Shown here: one piece after another, positions 35,686 through 60,455 of the stretch
Layout of the letters: each line of letters opens with the position of its first letter
How positions within the stretch are numbered: the stretch's first letter is position 1
Assembly (NCBI GenBank): GCA_963756455.1
Contig: CAVWNC010000001.1
Coordinates: 1,674,001 to 1,738,000, forward strand
DNA: 64,000 nt
From: DASQPA01 sp963756455
GTDB taxonomy: Bacteria; Acidobacteriota; Thermoanaerobaculia; Multivoradales; UBA5704
Direction of reading: 5' to 3'
The notes under the pieces: model-generated
Seen by the model: only the letters and a program-made list of their open reading frames with translations
Databases searched by the model: none
What the model was told of the DNA's origin: nothing
Translations under genes and position numbers: made by a program

Positions 35686-38600
35686 ATGGCGACGCGGAAC
35701 CTTGAAGACGTCTACCCGCTGTCCCCCCTGCAGGAAGGGATCCTTTTCCACAGCCTGTACGCCCCGGAGTCGGGGGTCTATGTCGAGCAGCTGAGCTGCG
35801 CGCTCGTCGGGCCGCTCGACGCGGCCGCTTTCGCGCGCGCCTGGGAGCGGGTGATCGAACGGCACGCGGTGCTCCGCACGGCGTTCGTGTGGAAGAGCCA
35901 GAAGCGGCCTCTCCAGGCGGTGCAGCGCAAAGTCGCGCTGCCGCTCGTGAGCGAGGATTGGAGCCCTCTCGCGGCCGGCGAGCGCGAGGCGCGCTTCGAA
36001 GGCTTCCTGGCCGAGGATCGAAAGCGGGGTTTCGAGGCGGCGCGGGCGCCCCTCCTGCGCATCGCTCTCCTGCGTTTCGGCGCCGGCGAGCACCGGCTGG
36101 TGTGGACGTTTCACCATCTGCTCTTGGACGGCTGGTCGCTACCGTTGGTCCTTTCGGAGGTGCTCCTTTTCTATGCCGCCTTTGCCGGCGGCGCCGCCGG
36201 CCGAAACCTCACGCTCCCCGCGCCGCGCCGCTACCGCGACTACATCACCTGGGTCGAGCGGCAGGACTTGGCCGCCGCCGAGGCCTTCTTCCGGCGCGAC
36301 CTCGCCGGCTTCACGGAGCCCACCGAGGTCGACCTGCCGCGCCCCGTCGCCGTCTCCGCCCCCGAGGACCCCGACGACTGCAAGCGGACCCTCGGCGGCG
36401 AGCCGTACGCCCGGCTCTCGGAGCTCGCGCGGCGGCATCGGCTGACCCTCAACACGCTCCTCCAGGGCGCCTGGGCGTCCCTCCTCGGGCGTTACCTCGG
36501 GCGCCATGCCGGCGAGCGGAGGAGCGCGGACGACGTGGTCTTCGGCACGACGGTCTCCGGGCGCGGCATCCCGCTCGCCGGGATCGAGTCGATGATCGGC
36601 CTCTTCATCAATACGCTGCCGGTGCGGGCGCGGCTCGACCCCCGGGCGGAGGTGGGGGCCTGGCTCGCCGGGCTCCAGGAGAGCCAGCTCGCGCGCCAGG
36701 CCTTCGAGACGACCCCTCTGCCGCGGATCCAGGGCTGGAGCGAGCTGCCGCCGGGCACGCCGCTCGCCTTAAGCCTCTTCGTCTTCGAGAACTACCCGCA
36801 GCCGATCTTGCCGAAGGACTCCAGCCTGGCGCTCGGCGAGGTGCGCTTCCGCGAGCGGACGAGCTATCCGCTGACGGCGATCGCGGCACCGGCCGGAGAG
36901 GACTTGGAGCTTCGCCTGGCCTGGGACCCCGAGCACCACGACGCCGCGACGGCGGCGCGCCTCCTCGCCCACTGGGCGCGCCTCCTTGAGGCGCTGGGCG
37001 AGGCGCTGGGCGCGGCCCCAGGAGCAGCCGGCCCGCGGCTCGGCGATCTCCCCATGCTGTCCGAGGCGGAGCGCCAGCAGATGGTGGCCGAGTGGAACCC
37101 GGCGCCGCCAGCCGCGCCCGCCGAGCTCGCCGAGATCGCCGGGGTTCCCCTCCACGAGCGCTTCGCCGCCCAGGCGGCGCGGACGCCGGACGCGATCGCG
37201 CTCACCGCCCCGCCGGGCGCGCCGGGCGAGGGGGAGGGCGGCGGCGAGCTCACCTACGGAGAGCTGGCGGGACGCGCCGGGCGGCTCGCCGCGGTCCTCA
37301 GGCGGCGGGGCGTGGGCGCGGAGTCGCTGGTGGCGATCTGCCTCGAACGCTCGCTCGATCTCGTGGTGGCCCTCTTGGCGGTGCTCGAGGCGGGCGGCGC
37401 CTACCTGCCGCTCGATCCGACCTATCCGCCGGAGCGGCTCGGCTTCATGCTCGACGACTCGGGGGCGCGCGTGCTCGTCTCCCGCCCCGAGCTCGCCGCC
37501 CGCCTGCCGCCGCACGGAGCGCAGCTGGTGGCGGCGGATGCAGGAGAAGGCGGCGCGGAGGAGGCGACGGAGGCCGCGGCGCCGCTCGGCTCCGGTATTG
37601 GCTCCGACTCCGGGGGTGACCGTCTCGCCTACGTCATCTATACCTCGGGATCCACCGGGCGCCCGAAGGGGGTCGCGGTCACGCACGGCGACGTCTCGCG
37701 CCTGCTCGCCGCCACCCGTCCGCTCTTCGGCTTCGGGCCGGACGACGTCTGGACCCTCTTCCATTCCTACGCCTTCGATTTCTCGGTCTGGGAGATGTGG
37801 GGGGCGCTCGCCCACGGCGGCCGGCTGGTGGTCGTGCCCTACGCGGTCAGCCGCGCGCCGGAGGAGCTCCTGCGGCTCCTCGCCGCCGAGCGGGTGACGG
37901 TCTTGAACCAGACCCCCTCGGCCTTCGCCCAGCTCGCGCCCGCGGTGCTCGCGGACGGCGCAGGCAGCGCGGGCGGCGATGGCGGCGGTAGCGGCGGTGG
38001 CCTGCCGGATCTCCGGCTGGTGATCTTCGGCGGCGAGGCGCTCGATCCGGCGCTCCTCGCCGGCTGGCTCGGTCGCTTCGGGGAGACCCGGCCGCGGCTG
38101 GTCAACATGTACGGCATCACCGAGACGACGGTGCACGCCACCTGGCGGCCGCTCGGCAGGGCCGACCTGGCCACGGCGGCGATCCCGGCGAGCCCGGCGA
38201 GCCCGATCGGGCGGCCGCTCGCCCATCTTGAGGTGCACCTGCTGGACCGCCACGGACGGCTCGTCCCCGTAGGCGTCGCGGGGGAGATGCACGTCGGCGG
38301 CACGGCGCTCGCCCGCGGCTATCTCGGCCGGCCGGAGCTCGCCGCCGAGCGCTTCCTGCCCGACGGCTTCGGTTTCGGCGCCGGTGGCGGCGGCCGCGGA
38401 GCCCGGCTCTACAAGACCGGCGACCTGGCGCGGTGGCGGCCGGACGGCGAGCTGGAGTTCCTCGGCCGCGCCGACCGCCAGGTCAAGATCCGCGGCCATC
38501 GCGTCGAGCTGGGGGAGGTCGAGGCGGCCCTCGCCGCCTGCCCCGGCGTGCGCGCCGCGGCGGTCGTGGCGCGCGAGCGCGACGGTGTGCGTCGCCTCGT

Positions 38601-41600
38601 CGCCTATGTCGCCTATGCCGCCGCTCCCATGGAGCACACGGCGGCCGACCTGCGGACCCGGCTTTCGAGGACGCTCCCCGAGCCGATGCTGCCGGCCGCC
38701 ATCGTGCGGCTCGACGCGCTGCCGCTGACGCCCAACGGCAAGGTGGACCTGCGGGCGCTGGCGGCTCTCGCGGCGCTCCCGGCGTTCGAAGAAGCCGAAG
38801 CCGCGGCCGCGGCGCGCGCCGGCGCGGCCGAGCGCAGCGCCCCGCGCGGCCCGGTCGAGGAGCTCCTCGCCGGCCTCTGGGCCGAGGTTCTGCGGCTGCC
38901 GGAGGTGGGGGTCCACGACAATTTCTTCGCTCTGGGCGGCGACTCGATCCTCTCCCTCCAGGTGGTGGCGCGGGCGGGCCAGGCGGGCTGCCGCATCACC
39001 CCGCGGCAGCTCTTCCTGCACCCGACGATCGCCGGGCTCGCCGCCAATATCGAGGAAAAAGCCGAGCCGAACACCCAGACCGTCGAGCCGGCCGGCGCCT
39101 TTGAGGAGGACGTGGCCGCCGGCGAGGTGCCCCTGACTCCTATTCAGCGCTGGTTCTTAGACCGCGAGCCCGCCGATCCCCATCACTTCAACCAGGCGCT
39201 CCTGCTCGCCGTGCAGCGGCCGCCGGCCCCCCCCGCCGCCCTGGCGCGGGCGATCGCCGCCCTGGCCGCTCACCACGACGCCCTGCGCCTGCGCTTCTGG
39301 CGCGAGAAAGGGCGCTGGCGCCAGCGGCGCCTCGCCCCGCAGCCGGAAGCGCCGCCGGCGAGCCCGGAGATCGCCGGGCGACAGGAAATGGCGCGGATCG
39401 ATCTCTCAAGGCTGGCCGAGGAACGGGTGCGAGCGGCGGTCACGGCGGCTGCCGCGGCCGCCCAGCAGAGCCTCGACCTCGCGGCCGGACCCCTCCTCCG
39501 CGCCCTCTGGCTCGATCTGCCGGCGGGCGAGGCGCGGCTGTTCCTCGCCGTCCATCACCTGGCCGTCGATGGAGTTTCCTGGCGCATCCTCCTGGACGAC
39601 CTGGCGACGGCCTGGCGCCAGATCGGCCGCGGCGAGCCGGCTCGCCTGCCGCCGCGGACCGCCTCGTTCCGGCGCTGGGCCGAGCGGCTCGCCGAGCAGG
39701 CGCGGACGATGGCGGCCGAGCCCGAGATCGCCTTCTGGCTGGCGCAGACCGCGCCGGCACCCCCTGCCGAAGCCGATGCCGCCGAGGACACGGTGGCGAC
39801 CGCCGCCAGCGTCGCCGTCGAGCTCGGCTTGGAGGACACCGCCGATCTCCTGCGTGTGCTCCCGGCGGCCTATGGCGCCTCGATCGCCGACGCCCTCGTC
39901 GCCGCGCTCGCCGCAACACTCGCCGCAAGGCTCGCCGACTCCGGCGGCGCTGGCGGCGCTGGCGGCGCCGTATGCATCGACCTCGAGGGGCACGGCCGCG
40001 AGGAGGTCGGAGGGGACCGGGGCGGCGATCTCGACCTCTCGCGGAGCGTCGGCTGGTTCACCAGCCTCTACCCCGTGCGCCTCGTGCCCGGCGACGACCC
40101 GCGCCCGGAGGCGGCCCTCGCCGCCGTCCGCCGCCAGCTCGCCGCCGTGCCGGGGCGCGGCCTCGGCTACGGGCTCCTGCGCTACCTCTCCGAGCACCCG
40201 GCGGCGGCCGCCCTCCGCGACCGGCCATCCTCCCCGGTCAGCTTCAACTATCTGGGGCAGCTCGACGCGGCGCTCCCCGCCGACTCGCCGTTCGCCGCCG
40301 CCGGCGAGCCGGTAGGCCCGTCGCAGAGCCCGCGCGCCGGGCTGAGCCATGCGCTCGCCGTCGTCGCCTTCATCGTCGCCGGGCACCTCAAGGTGACCTG
40401 GACCTACGGCGCGCACCGCCTCGCGGAGGAGGTCGTGCGCGGGCTCGCCGAGCACTTCCTCGCCCGCCTCCGAGAGCTCGCCGCCGGCGCCCGCTCCCGT
40501 GTTCTGACGGCAGCCGGGGCCGATCCGCTCGCGCCCATCCCCGCGCCCATCTCCGCGGCGGACCTCGCCCGGCTTCCGGCCAATATCGCCGACATCGAGG
40601 ACGTCTATCCGCTCTCTCCGCTGCAGGAGGGGCTCCTTTTCCACAGCCTGTATGCGCCGGGCTCGGGAGCGTACGTCGAGCAGCTCCACGCCACCTTCGA
40701 GGGGGACTTGGACCTCGCGGCCTTCCGCGAGGCCTGGCGGCGGATCGTCGCCGCCAGGCCGGTCCTCCGCACCTCCTTCCACGGCGGCGACCTCCCGCGG
40801 CCCCTCCAGGCGGTCCACCGGCAGGTCGCGGTCGAGATCGTCGAGGAGGACTGGCGCCCGCTCGCGGAGCCCGAGCGGGAGCGCCGCTTCGCGGCGCTGG
40901 TGCGCGCCGACCGCCTCCGCGGCTTCGACCTGGCGCGGCCACCGCTCCTGCGCTGGACCCTGGTGCGCACGGGCGAGCGCGCCTGGCGCTTCCTCTGGAG
41001 CCATCACCACGCCCTCTTGGACGGCTGGTCCTACGCGGCGCTCATCGGCGACTTCGCCGCCTGCTACGAGGCGCTCGCCGCCGGCCGCGAGCCGGCGCTC
41101 CCCGCGCGGCCGCCCTACCGCGACTTCATCGCCTGGCTGTCGCGCCGCGACCCGGCTTTGGACGACGACTTTTTCGGCGCCTACCTGGCCGGCTTCGGCG
41201 CTGGCTCCACGGCGCCCACGCCGCTCGCCGCGGACCGCCCGGCGCCGGCCCTCGACACGGCGCCCGACCCGGCCGGCCCGGCCGCCCCGGCGGTCGCCGA
41301 GTTGCGCCTCTCTACAGCGGAGACCGCGGCGCTTCAGGCCGCCGTCCGCGCCCGCGGGCTCACCCTGAACACCCTGGCCCAGGGCGCCTGGGCGCTCCTC
41401 CTCGGCCGCGCGAGCGGCGAGCGCGACGTCGTCTTCGGCGTCACCGTCTCGGGACGGCCACCGGAGCTGCCGGGCGTCGAGGCGATGCTGGGGCTCTTCA
41501 TCAACACCCTGCCGGCACGGGTTCGCCTGCCGGACGAGGCGCCCGTCTCGTCCTGGCTCGCCGGCCTCCAGGCCGCTCAGGCCGAGCTCCGCCAGCACGA

Positions 41601-44600
41601 GGCGGCCCCGCTCGTGCGTATCCAGGAGGTGAGCCCGGTGGCTCGCGGGACGGCGCTCTTCGACAGCGTGCTGGTCTTCGAGAACTACCCGCAGGCGGCG
41701 ATCCGCGCCAGCGCCCTCGGCCGCCGAATCACTGAGGTCGAGGTCATCGAGCAGACCCACTATCCCCTCACCCTCACCGTCGTGCCGGGCGGCGACCGGC
41801 TGCTCCTCTCCCTGGGCTACGACCGCGCCCGCTTCGACGCGACGACCGTGGAGCGCCGCCTGGGATATCTGCAGGGCCTGTTCGCCACGCTCGCGGCGTC
41901 CCTCAAGAGCGGCCTCGCCGGCGAGGGCGAGGACGATGGCGAGAAAAAGCTGATGAGCATCGGCCTGCCGCTCTCCGCCGCGGAGCGGCAGCAGCTCCTC
42001 CGCGAGTGGAGCGACGCGGCGCCCGTCGCAGGCGGGGCGACCCCGGTGCACGAGCTCTTCGCGGCGCAGGCGGCGCGGCGTCCAGACGCGGTGGCGCTGG
42101 TTTCCGCGCTGGTCTCCGCGCTGGTCTCCGGTAACCAGGTTCTGACCTACGGCGAGCTGGCGCGAAGGTCGAGCCGGATGGCGCACCGGCTGGCGGCGCT
42201 CGGGGTCGGGCCGGGCATGCTGGTCGGGCTCTGCGCCGAGCGCTCGCCCGAGCTCATCCTGGGAGTGCTGGCGATCCTCGCGGCCGGCGGGGCCTACCTG
42301 CCGCTCGACCCCGCCCATCCCACGGAGCGCCTGGCGTATACGCTCGCCGACGCGGGGGCCCCGGTCCTCCTGGTCGCGGAGCCTCTCCGCGAGCGCCTGC
42401 CGGCGGGCGCCGCGCGGGTGGTCGGTCTGCACGCGCTCGCCGCCGGTCATGAGACCGCCGGCGAGGTCGGTACCGACTCCGTTGGGTCCTGCGGGCCGGC
42501 TCCTTCGGGCGCTCCGCGCAGCCAGTCGCCGGTCCTCGGAGCCCAACGGAGTCCGTGCCATCCCGGCGACCTCGCCTACGTCATCTACACCTCGGGATCG
42601 ACCGGCCGGCCGAAGGGCGTCGAGGTCAGCCACGCGAACGCCGCGCGTCTCTTCGCCGCCATCCTCCAGGCCTTCTCCTTCGGTCCCGACGACGTCTGGA
42701 CCCTCTTTCACTCGATCGCCTTCGACTTCTCGGTGTGGGAGCTGTGGGGGGCGCTCGCCTTCGGCGGGCGGCTCGTCGTCGTGCCGAGTGAGACGGCCCG
42801 CTCGACCGAGGCGTTCTACGAGTTGCTGCGCCGGGAGCGGGTGACGGTGCTCAGCCAGACGCCCTCGGCCTTCCGGCAGCTCCTCTGGGCCGAGGAGTCG
42901 GCCTTGGCGCGTAACGATGCGGACGATGCGATGGTCTCGGACCTGCGCCTGGTGGTCTTCGGCGGCGAGGCGCTGGATCTTCCTTCGCTTAGCCCCTGGC
43001 TTGAGCGCCACGGCGAGGAGCGGCCGCTCCTGATCAACATGTACGGCATCACGGAGACGACGGTGCACACGACCTGGCGACGGCTGCGGCAGAGCGACCT
43101 GGCGCGGCCGGGGAGCGCCGTGGGCCGGCCGCTGTCCGACTTGGCGCTCCACCTGCTCGACCGCGGCGGCCGGCCGGTGCCGATCGGCGTGCCGGGGGAG
43201 ATCCATGTGGGCGGCGCCGGGGTGGCGAGGGGATATCTCGCTCGCCCCGCCCTCACCGCGGAGCGGTTCGTACCCGATCCCTTCGCCGGCCGGGAGGGCG
43301 GGCTCCGGCTCTACCGCTCCGGCGACCTGGCGCGCTGGCGCGCGGACGGCGACCTCGAATACCTCGGACGGATCGACCGCCAGGTGAAGGTGCGCGGCTA
43401 CCGCATCGAGCTCGGCGAGATCGAGGCGGCGCTCGCCGAGCACCCGGGGGTGCGCGAGGCGGCGGTTACGGCGCGCGAGGACCGCCCGGGCGACGTGCGG
43501 CTGGTCGGCTACGTGAGCGCCGCCGCCCAGCCCGATCCTACGCCGCAGGCGCTCGCCGCCTTCCTCGCCGAGCGGTTGCCCGGCTACATGGTGCCGGCGG
43601 CCTGGGTGCTCCTCGATCGGCTGCCGCTCACCCCGAACGGCAAGGTGGACCGCGCGGCCCTCCCGGCGCCGGAAGAGCGGGGGAGCGGCGGAGCGTACCT
43701 GGCGCCGCGCAGTCCTGTCGAGGAGGTGCTCGCCGGGATCTGGGAGGAGGTGCTCGATCGGCAGCGCGTGGGAGTGGAGGACGACTTCTTCGCCCTGGGC
43801 GGCCACTCGCTCGTCGCGGCACAGGTGACCTCGCGGGTGCTCAAGGCGTTCTCCGTGGAGCTGCCGCTGCGCGCCCTCTTCGAGCGCCCGACCGTGGCGG
43901 CATTGGCCGTGGAGGTCGAGCGGCTGCGGGGGAGCGGCGCGACCGCCGGGGCACCGCCGCTCGTGCGGGCGCCCCGCGGTACCGAGGCGCCGCTGTCGTT
44001 CACCCAGGAGCGGATCTGGTTCTTCGACCAGCTCTCGCCGGGCGACCCGGTCTACAACGTGCCGCTCGCGCTGGCGCTCCGCGGCGCGCTGTCGGTGCCG
44101 GCGCTCGCCGCGGCGCTCGCCGCGGAGGTCGACCGCCATGAGGCTCTCCGCACGCGCTTCGTCTCGGTCGGGGGCAGGCCCCTGCAGCGGGTCGACCCTC
44201 CCTGGCGGCCTCCTCTGCCGCTCGTGGACCTCTGCGGCCTGCCGCCCGCCGTGGTGGGGCGCGAGATGGAACACCTCGTCGTGGTCGAGAGGACACTCTC
44301 CTTCGATCTCGGGCGCGGGCGCCTCCTGCGCTCGGTCCTCCTCCGCCGGGAGGAGGAGGAATTCGTCCTCCTCCTGACCTTCCATCACATCATGTCGGAC
44401 GGCTGGTCGATGGGCGTCCTGGCGCGCGAGCTGACGGCGCTCTACGGCGCCGCGCTCGCCGGCCTCCCCTCGCCGCTCCCCGAGCTCCCCCTCCAGTTTC
44501 GCGACTTCGCCATCTGGCAGCGAGCCTGGCTCCAGGGCGAGGCGTTGGAGCGCCTCTTGGGCGCCGCGCTCACGCGGCTCGCCGGCGTGCCGCGCCTCGA

Positions 44601-46628
44601 CCTGCCTCTCGACCGGACGCCGGAGGCGGGGCGCTACTGGAGGGGGGTGAGCGGTGCTTCGCCCTTCCGCTCGGGCAACCTGGAGCTCGAGCTCGACGTC
44701 GCCAAGACCGCAGCTTTAAGCGCCCTCTCGCGCCGCCAGGGGGCGAGCCTTTTCATGACGCTCTTCGCCGCCTTCACGGGCCTCCTGCGCCGGCACACCG
44801 GCCGGGGCGACTTCGCGGTCGTGGCGATCACCGCGGGCCGGACCCACGCCGATGTAGAGCCGCTCTTCGGCTACTTCACCAACACCCTGGCCCTGCGCGC
44901 CGCGGCGGCGGGCGACCCCGACTTCGGCGAGCTCCTCAGACGGACGCGCAGGGCGACCCTCGCCGCCTACGACCACCAGGACCTGCCGTTCTCGCACCTC
45001 GCCGAGGCGCTCCGCGCGGAGCGGCCGGGGGAGCCCCCCCTCTTCGAGGTTTTCTTCCTCTCACAACCGCCGAGGCCGGCGATCGCGGTCCCCGGCGCCG
45101 AGGTCGCGCCGTTCCCGGTCGAGGTGACCGAGGGCGGCAACAACTTCGCCCTCGCCCTCGACCTGGCCGAGGTCGGCGGCCGTCTGGGGGTGAGCTTCTC
45201 CTACAATCAGGAGCTCTTCGACCTCACGACGGTCCTGCGCTGGCGGGGACATTTCGAGGCGCTCCTGGCGGGCGCGGTGGCGGACCCGGCACGGCCGCTC
45301 ACCGAGCTGCCGCTCCTCTCCGCGGGCGAACGCCATCAGGTGACGGTCGAGTGGGGCGAGGCGGTGCGCTTGGACGACGGCCCGGCGCCGATCGGGATCT
45401 GGGGCACGCCGGCGGGCGCTTCGGCCGCTCCCGCCGGCCGCGCCCGCTTCCTCGCCGACGGCACCGTGGAGGCGGGCAACCCGGCGCTCGCCGGCCCAGC
45501 CGAGACGAAGGCCGCCCCCGCGCCCGCGGCGGCGCCCACGGCCAACGCGGCCACCGCAGCGAAGGAGCTCGGCGAGCCGGCCCGGAGCCTGGAATCTCTC
45601 TCTCTCGCCAAGCGGAAGCTCCTCGCGAAGCGCATCCGCGGCGAGGCCGGCTCCCGCGGCGCGTTGGCCGGCTCCGGCGGCGCCCGGCGCGCGCCCGCGT
45701 TCCTCGTCGACCCGCGACCCACGCTCCTCGTCGACCTGCGGCCGGAGCTCCCGGCGGCCGCCGCTACGAGGCCGCCGTTCTTCTGCGTGCACGCCATCGG
45801 CGGCGCGGTGCTCTCCTATCGCGAGCTCGCCCGCCTCATGGGCGGGGAGCAGCCGTTCTACGGCATCCAGGCGGCGGGCCTCGCGGGGGGGCGCGCGGTC
45901 GACGATCTCCCGGCGATGGCCGCCCAGTACGCCGCCGCGGTCGAGGCCGCCGCGCCGCACGGCCCCTACCTGCTGGGCGGCTGGTCGTTCGGCGGCGCCG
46001 TGGCGTTCGAGATGGCGCGCCAGATGCGGCAGCGCGGCCGGCCGGTGGCGCTCGTGGCGCTCTTCGACAGCTGGGCGCCCTGGGCGTCGACGTTCGTACC
46101 GATGCCGGCGCACGAGCGCGAAGACGACATCGTCCGCCTCTACCTGCGCGATCAGGCGGGAATCCAGGGGCGGGACGCCTCCTGGCTCGACGGGGAGCCG
46201 CCGGGGATGGACGAGGCGGCGGCCCTCGATTGGCTCCTCGCCCGGGCGCACGAGACCGGCCTGCTCCGGGCCAGCCTGCGCCCGGCGCAGGTCCGGTCGC
46301 TCCTCGATGTCTATCGTGCCAACGTGCGCGCCAATGCCGCCTACCGACCACGGCCCGGCGACGACCGCCTGACCCTCTTCCGCCCCCGTACGTCCCCCGA
46401 ACCCACCAACGGCTGGTCGGCGCTCGCCGGCGAGCCCGTCGAGGTTCATGAGATGGCTGCAGACCACTACTCCATGCTGATGCCCCCCGCGGTCGACGGT
46501 CTGGCGGATCGCCTCCGCTCCTGTATCGAACGTGCGCTCGCCGCGGCGCCCAGGGCCGAAGACGGCCCACCAGTCGCCGCTGACGGCCGGCCGGTCGCCT
46601 TCGTGCCAGAGGCCCCGGAGGTCCGCTC

Positions 46629-46632
<4 letters not shown>
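35686..46632 (+). CDS. NRPS: C-A(Thr)-T-E-C-A(Thr)-T-C-TE
   Basis: The gene encodes 3648 residues. The ATG immediately precedes the C-domain opening NLEDVYPLSPLQEG. Domains: C1 ~5-468 (HHLLLDGWS, D-donor layout), A1 ~486-1030, T1 ~1052-1123 (LGGDS), E ~1145-1605 (HHLAVDGVSWR, EGHGRE), C2 ~1635-2101 (HHHALLDGWS), A2 ~2119-2661, T2 ~2668-2748 (LGGHS), C3 ~2758-3218 (HHIMSDGWS, L-donor layout), a ~140-residue Ala/Gly-rich linker, TE ~3360-3618 (GWSFGG ~3432-3437; His ~3591 in ADHYSM). A1 reads DFWNIGMVHK, the classical threonine code; A2 reads DFWSVGMVHK, a known threonine variant. The odd feature is that C3 is followed by TE with no A or T; the linker has a fragment resembling an A7-A8 region (GRARFLADGTVE). 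Inferred: adds D-Thr (or D-allo-Thr) and Thr, then a last residue from a carrier in trans, and releases the product. It overlaps the next gene by four bases. Confidence 0.96.
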
Positions 46633-59585
<12,953 letters not shown>

Positions 59586-59586
59586 C

Positions 59587-60378
59587 ATGACCCCCGACTT
59601 TCCCCTCCTTGAATTCGATCCGGAGAGGTCGGCGCTGATCGAGCCCCACCGCACGATCACGCCGGTCTCGATCCCGGAGCTCGCGGTGGCGTGTTTCTTC
59701 AAGGACGTCGTGGACGACATCGTCCAGCGCGACCACCTGGTTCCGCTGACCACCCAGCGGAGCGAGATGGGGCAGCACCCCATCTATCAGATCACCTATC
59801 GCAAGCGCCGCATCGCCATCTTTCATGCCGGCGCCGGGGCGCCCATGGCCGCGGGTCTGCTCGAGGGGGTGATCGCTCATGGCGCCAGAGTGATCATCGC
59901 TTGCGGCGGCGCCGGAGTGCTCGATCCGACGATCCCGTTGGGGGAGATCATCGTTCCCACCGCCGCGATTCGGGACGAGGGCACCTCGTATCACTACCTC
60001 CCGCCCAGCCGCGAGGTGGCGGCCCATCCCCGCGGCTTAGAGATCCTCCGCGAGGTGCTCGAGTGCCAGGACCATCCGTACCGGTTCGGCAAGACCTGGA
60101 CGACCGACGCCATCTTCCGCGAGACGCGCGGGAAGATCCAGGCGAGGCGGGCCGAGGGGGCGCTCGTCGTGGAGATGGAAACCGCCGCGCTCTTCGCCAT
60201 CGGCGCCTTCCGAAACGTCCTCGTGGCCCAGCTTCTCTATGCGGGAGACAACGTCGGAGGCGAGAGCTGGGACCATCGAGACTGGGGCGCGCAGAGGTCG
60301 ATCCGGAAGTCGCTCTTCTTTCTCGCTTGCGACGCCTGCTGCGGCGCGCCGAGCGCCGCGACCGAGGCAACGACTTAG
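59587..60378 (+). CDS. Nucleoside phosphorylase family protein (PNP/UDP type)
   Basis: The gene encodes 263 residues; the ATG lies one base after the NRPS stop, with GGCGGAG just before it, so translation is probably coupled. Seen: FHAGAGAPMAAGLLEGVIAHGA (phosphate/nucleoside-site region ~78-99), ACGGAGVLDPTIPLGEIIVPTAAIRDEGTSYHY (~103-136), and VEMETAALFAIG (~197-208), where the Met-Glu pair is the ribose-binding signature. Known family members split uridine or purine nucleosides with phosphate to base and ribose-1-phosphate in the cytoplasm. The EGTSYHY segment is closer to the uridine phosphorylase-like branch. The C-terminal tail (from CDACCG) is Cys/Ala-rich and not conserved as far as I know. 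Substrate is unknown. A nucleoside phosphorylase is not a usual NRPS partner, so it may be a pathway enzyme, a resistance or housekeeping gene, or a passenger. Confidence 0.88.
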   Translation: MTPDFPLLEFDPERSALIEPHRTITPVSIPELAVACFFKDVVDDIVQRDHLVPLTTQRSEMGQHPIYQITYRKRRIAIFHAGAGAPMAAGLLEGVIAHGARVIIACGGAGVLDPTIPLGEIIVPTAAIRDEGTSYHYLPPSREVAAHPRGLEILREVLECQDHPYRFGKTWTTDAIFRETRGKIQARRAEGALVVEMETAALFAIGAFRNVLVAQLLYAGDNVGGESWDHRDWGAQRSIRKSLFFLACDACCGAPSAATEATT

Positions 60379-60419
60379 GGGCCGTCGGCCGCTTGGCCCG
60401 CATCCGGGACGGGGCGATC

Positions 60420-60443
60420 GCGGGCGGCGGTCGCGCCTCCCGC
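60420..60443. terminator. Possible bidirectional hairpin between convergent genes
   Basis: GCGGG-C-GGC-loop-GCC-T-CCCGC gives eight pairs with one mismatch around a six-base loop, in the 77-base gap between the phosphorylase gene and the PI-PLC gene. There is no T run, and such G+C-rich stems arise easily by chance here. Confidence 0.25.
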
Positions 60444-60455
60444 CGGCAAGCGCGC

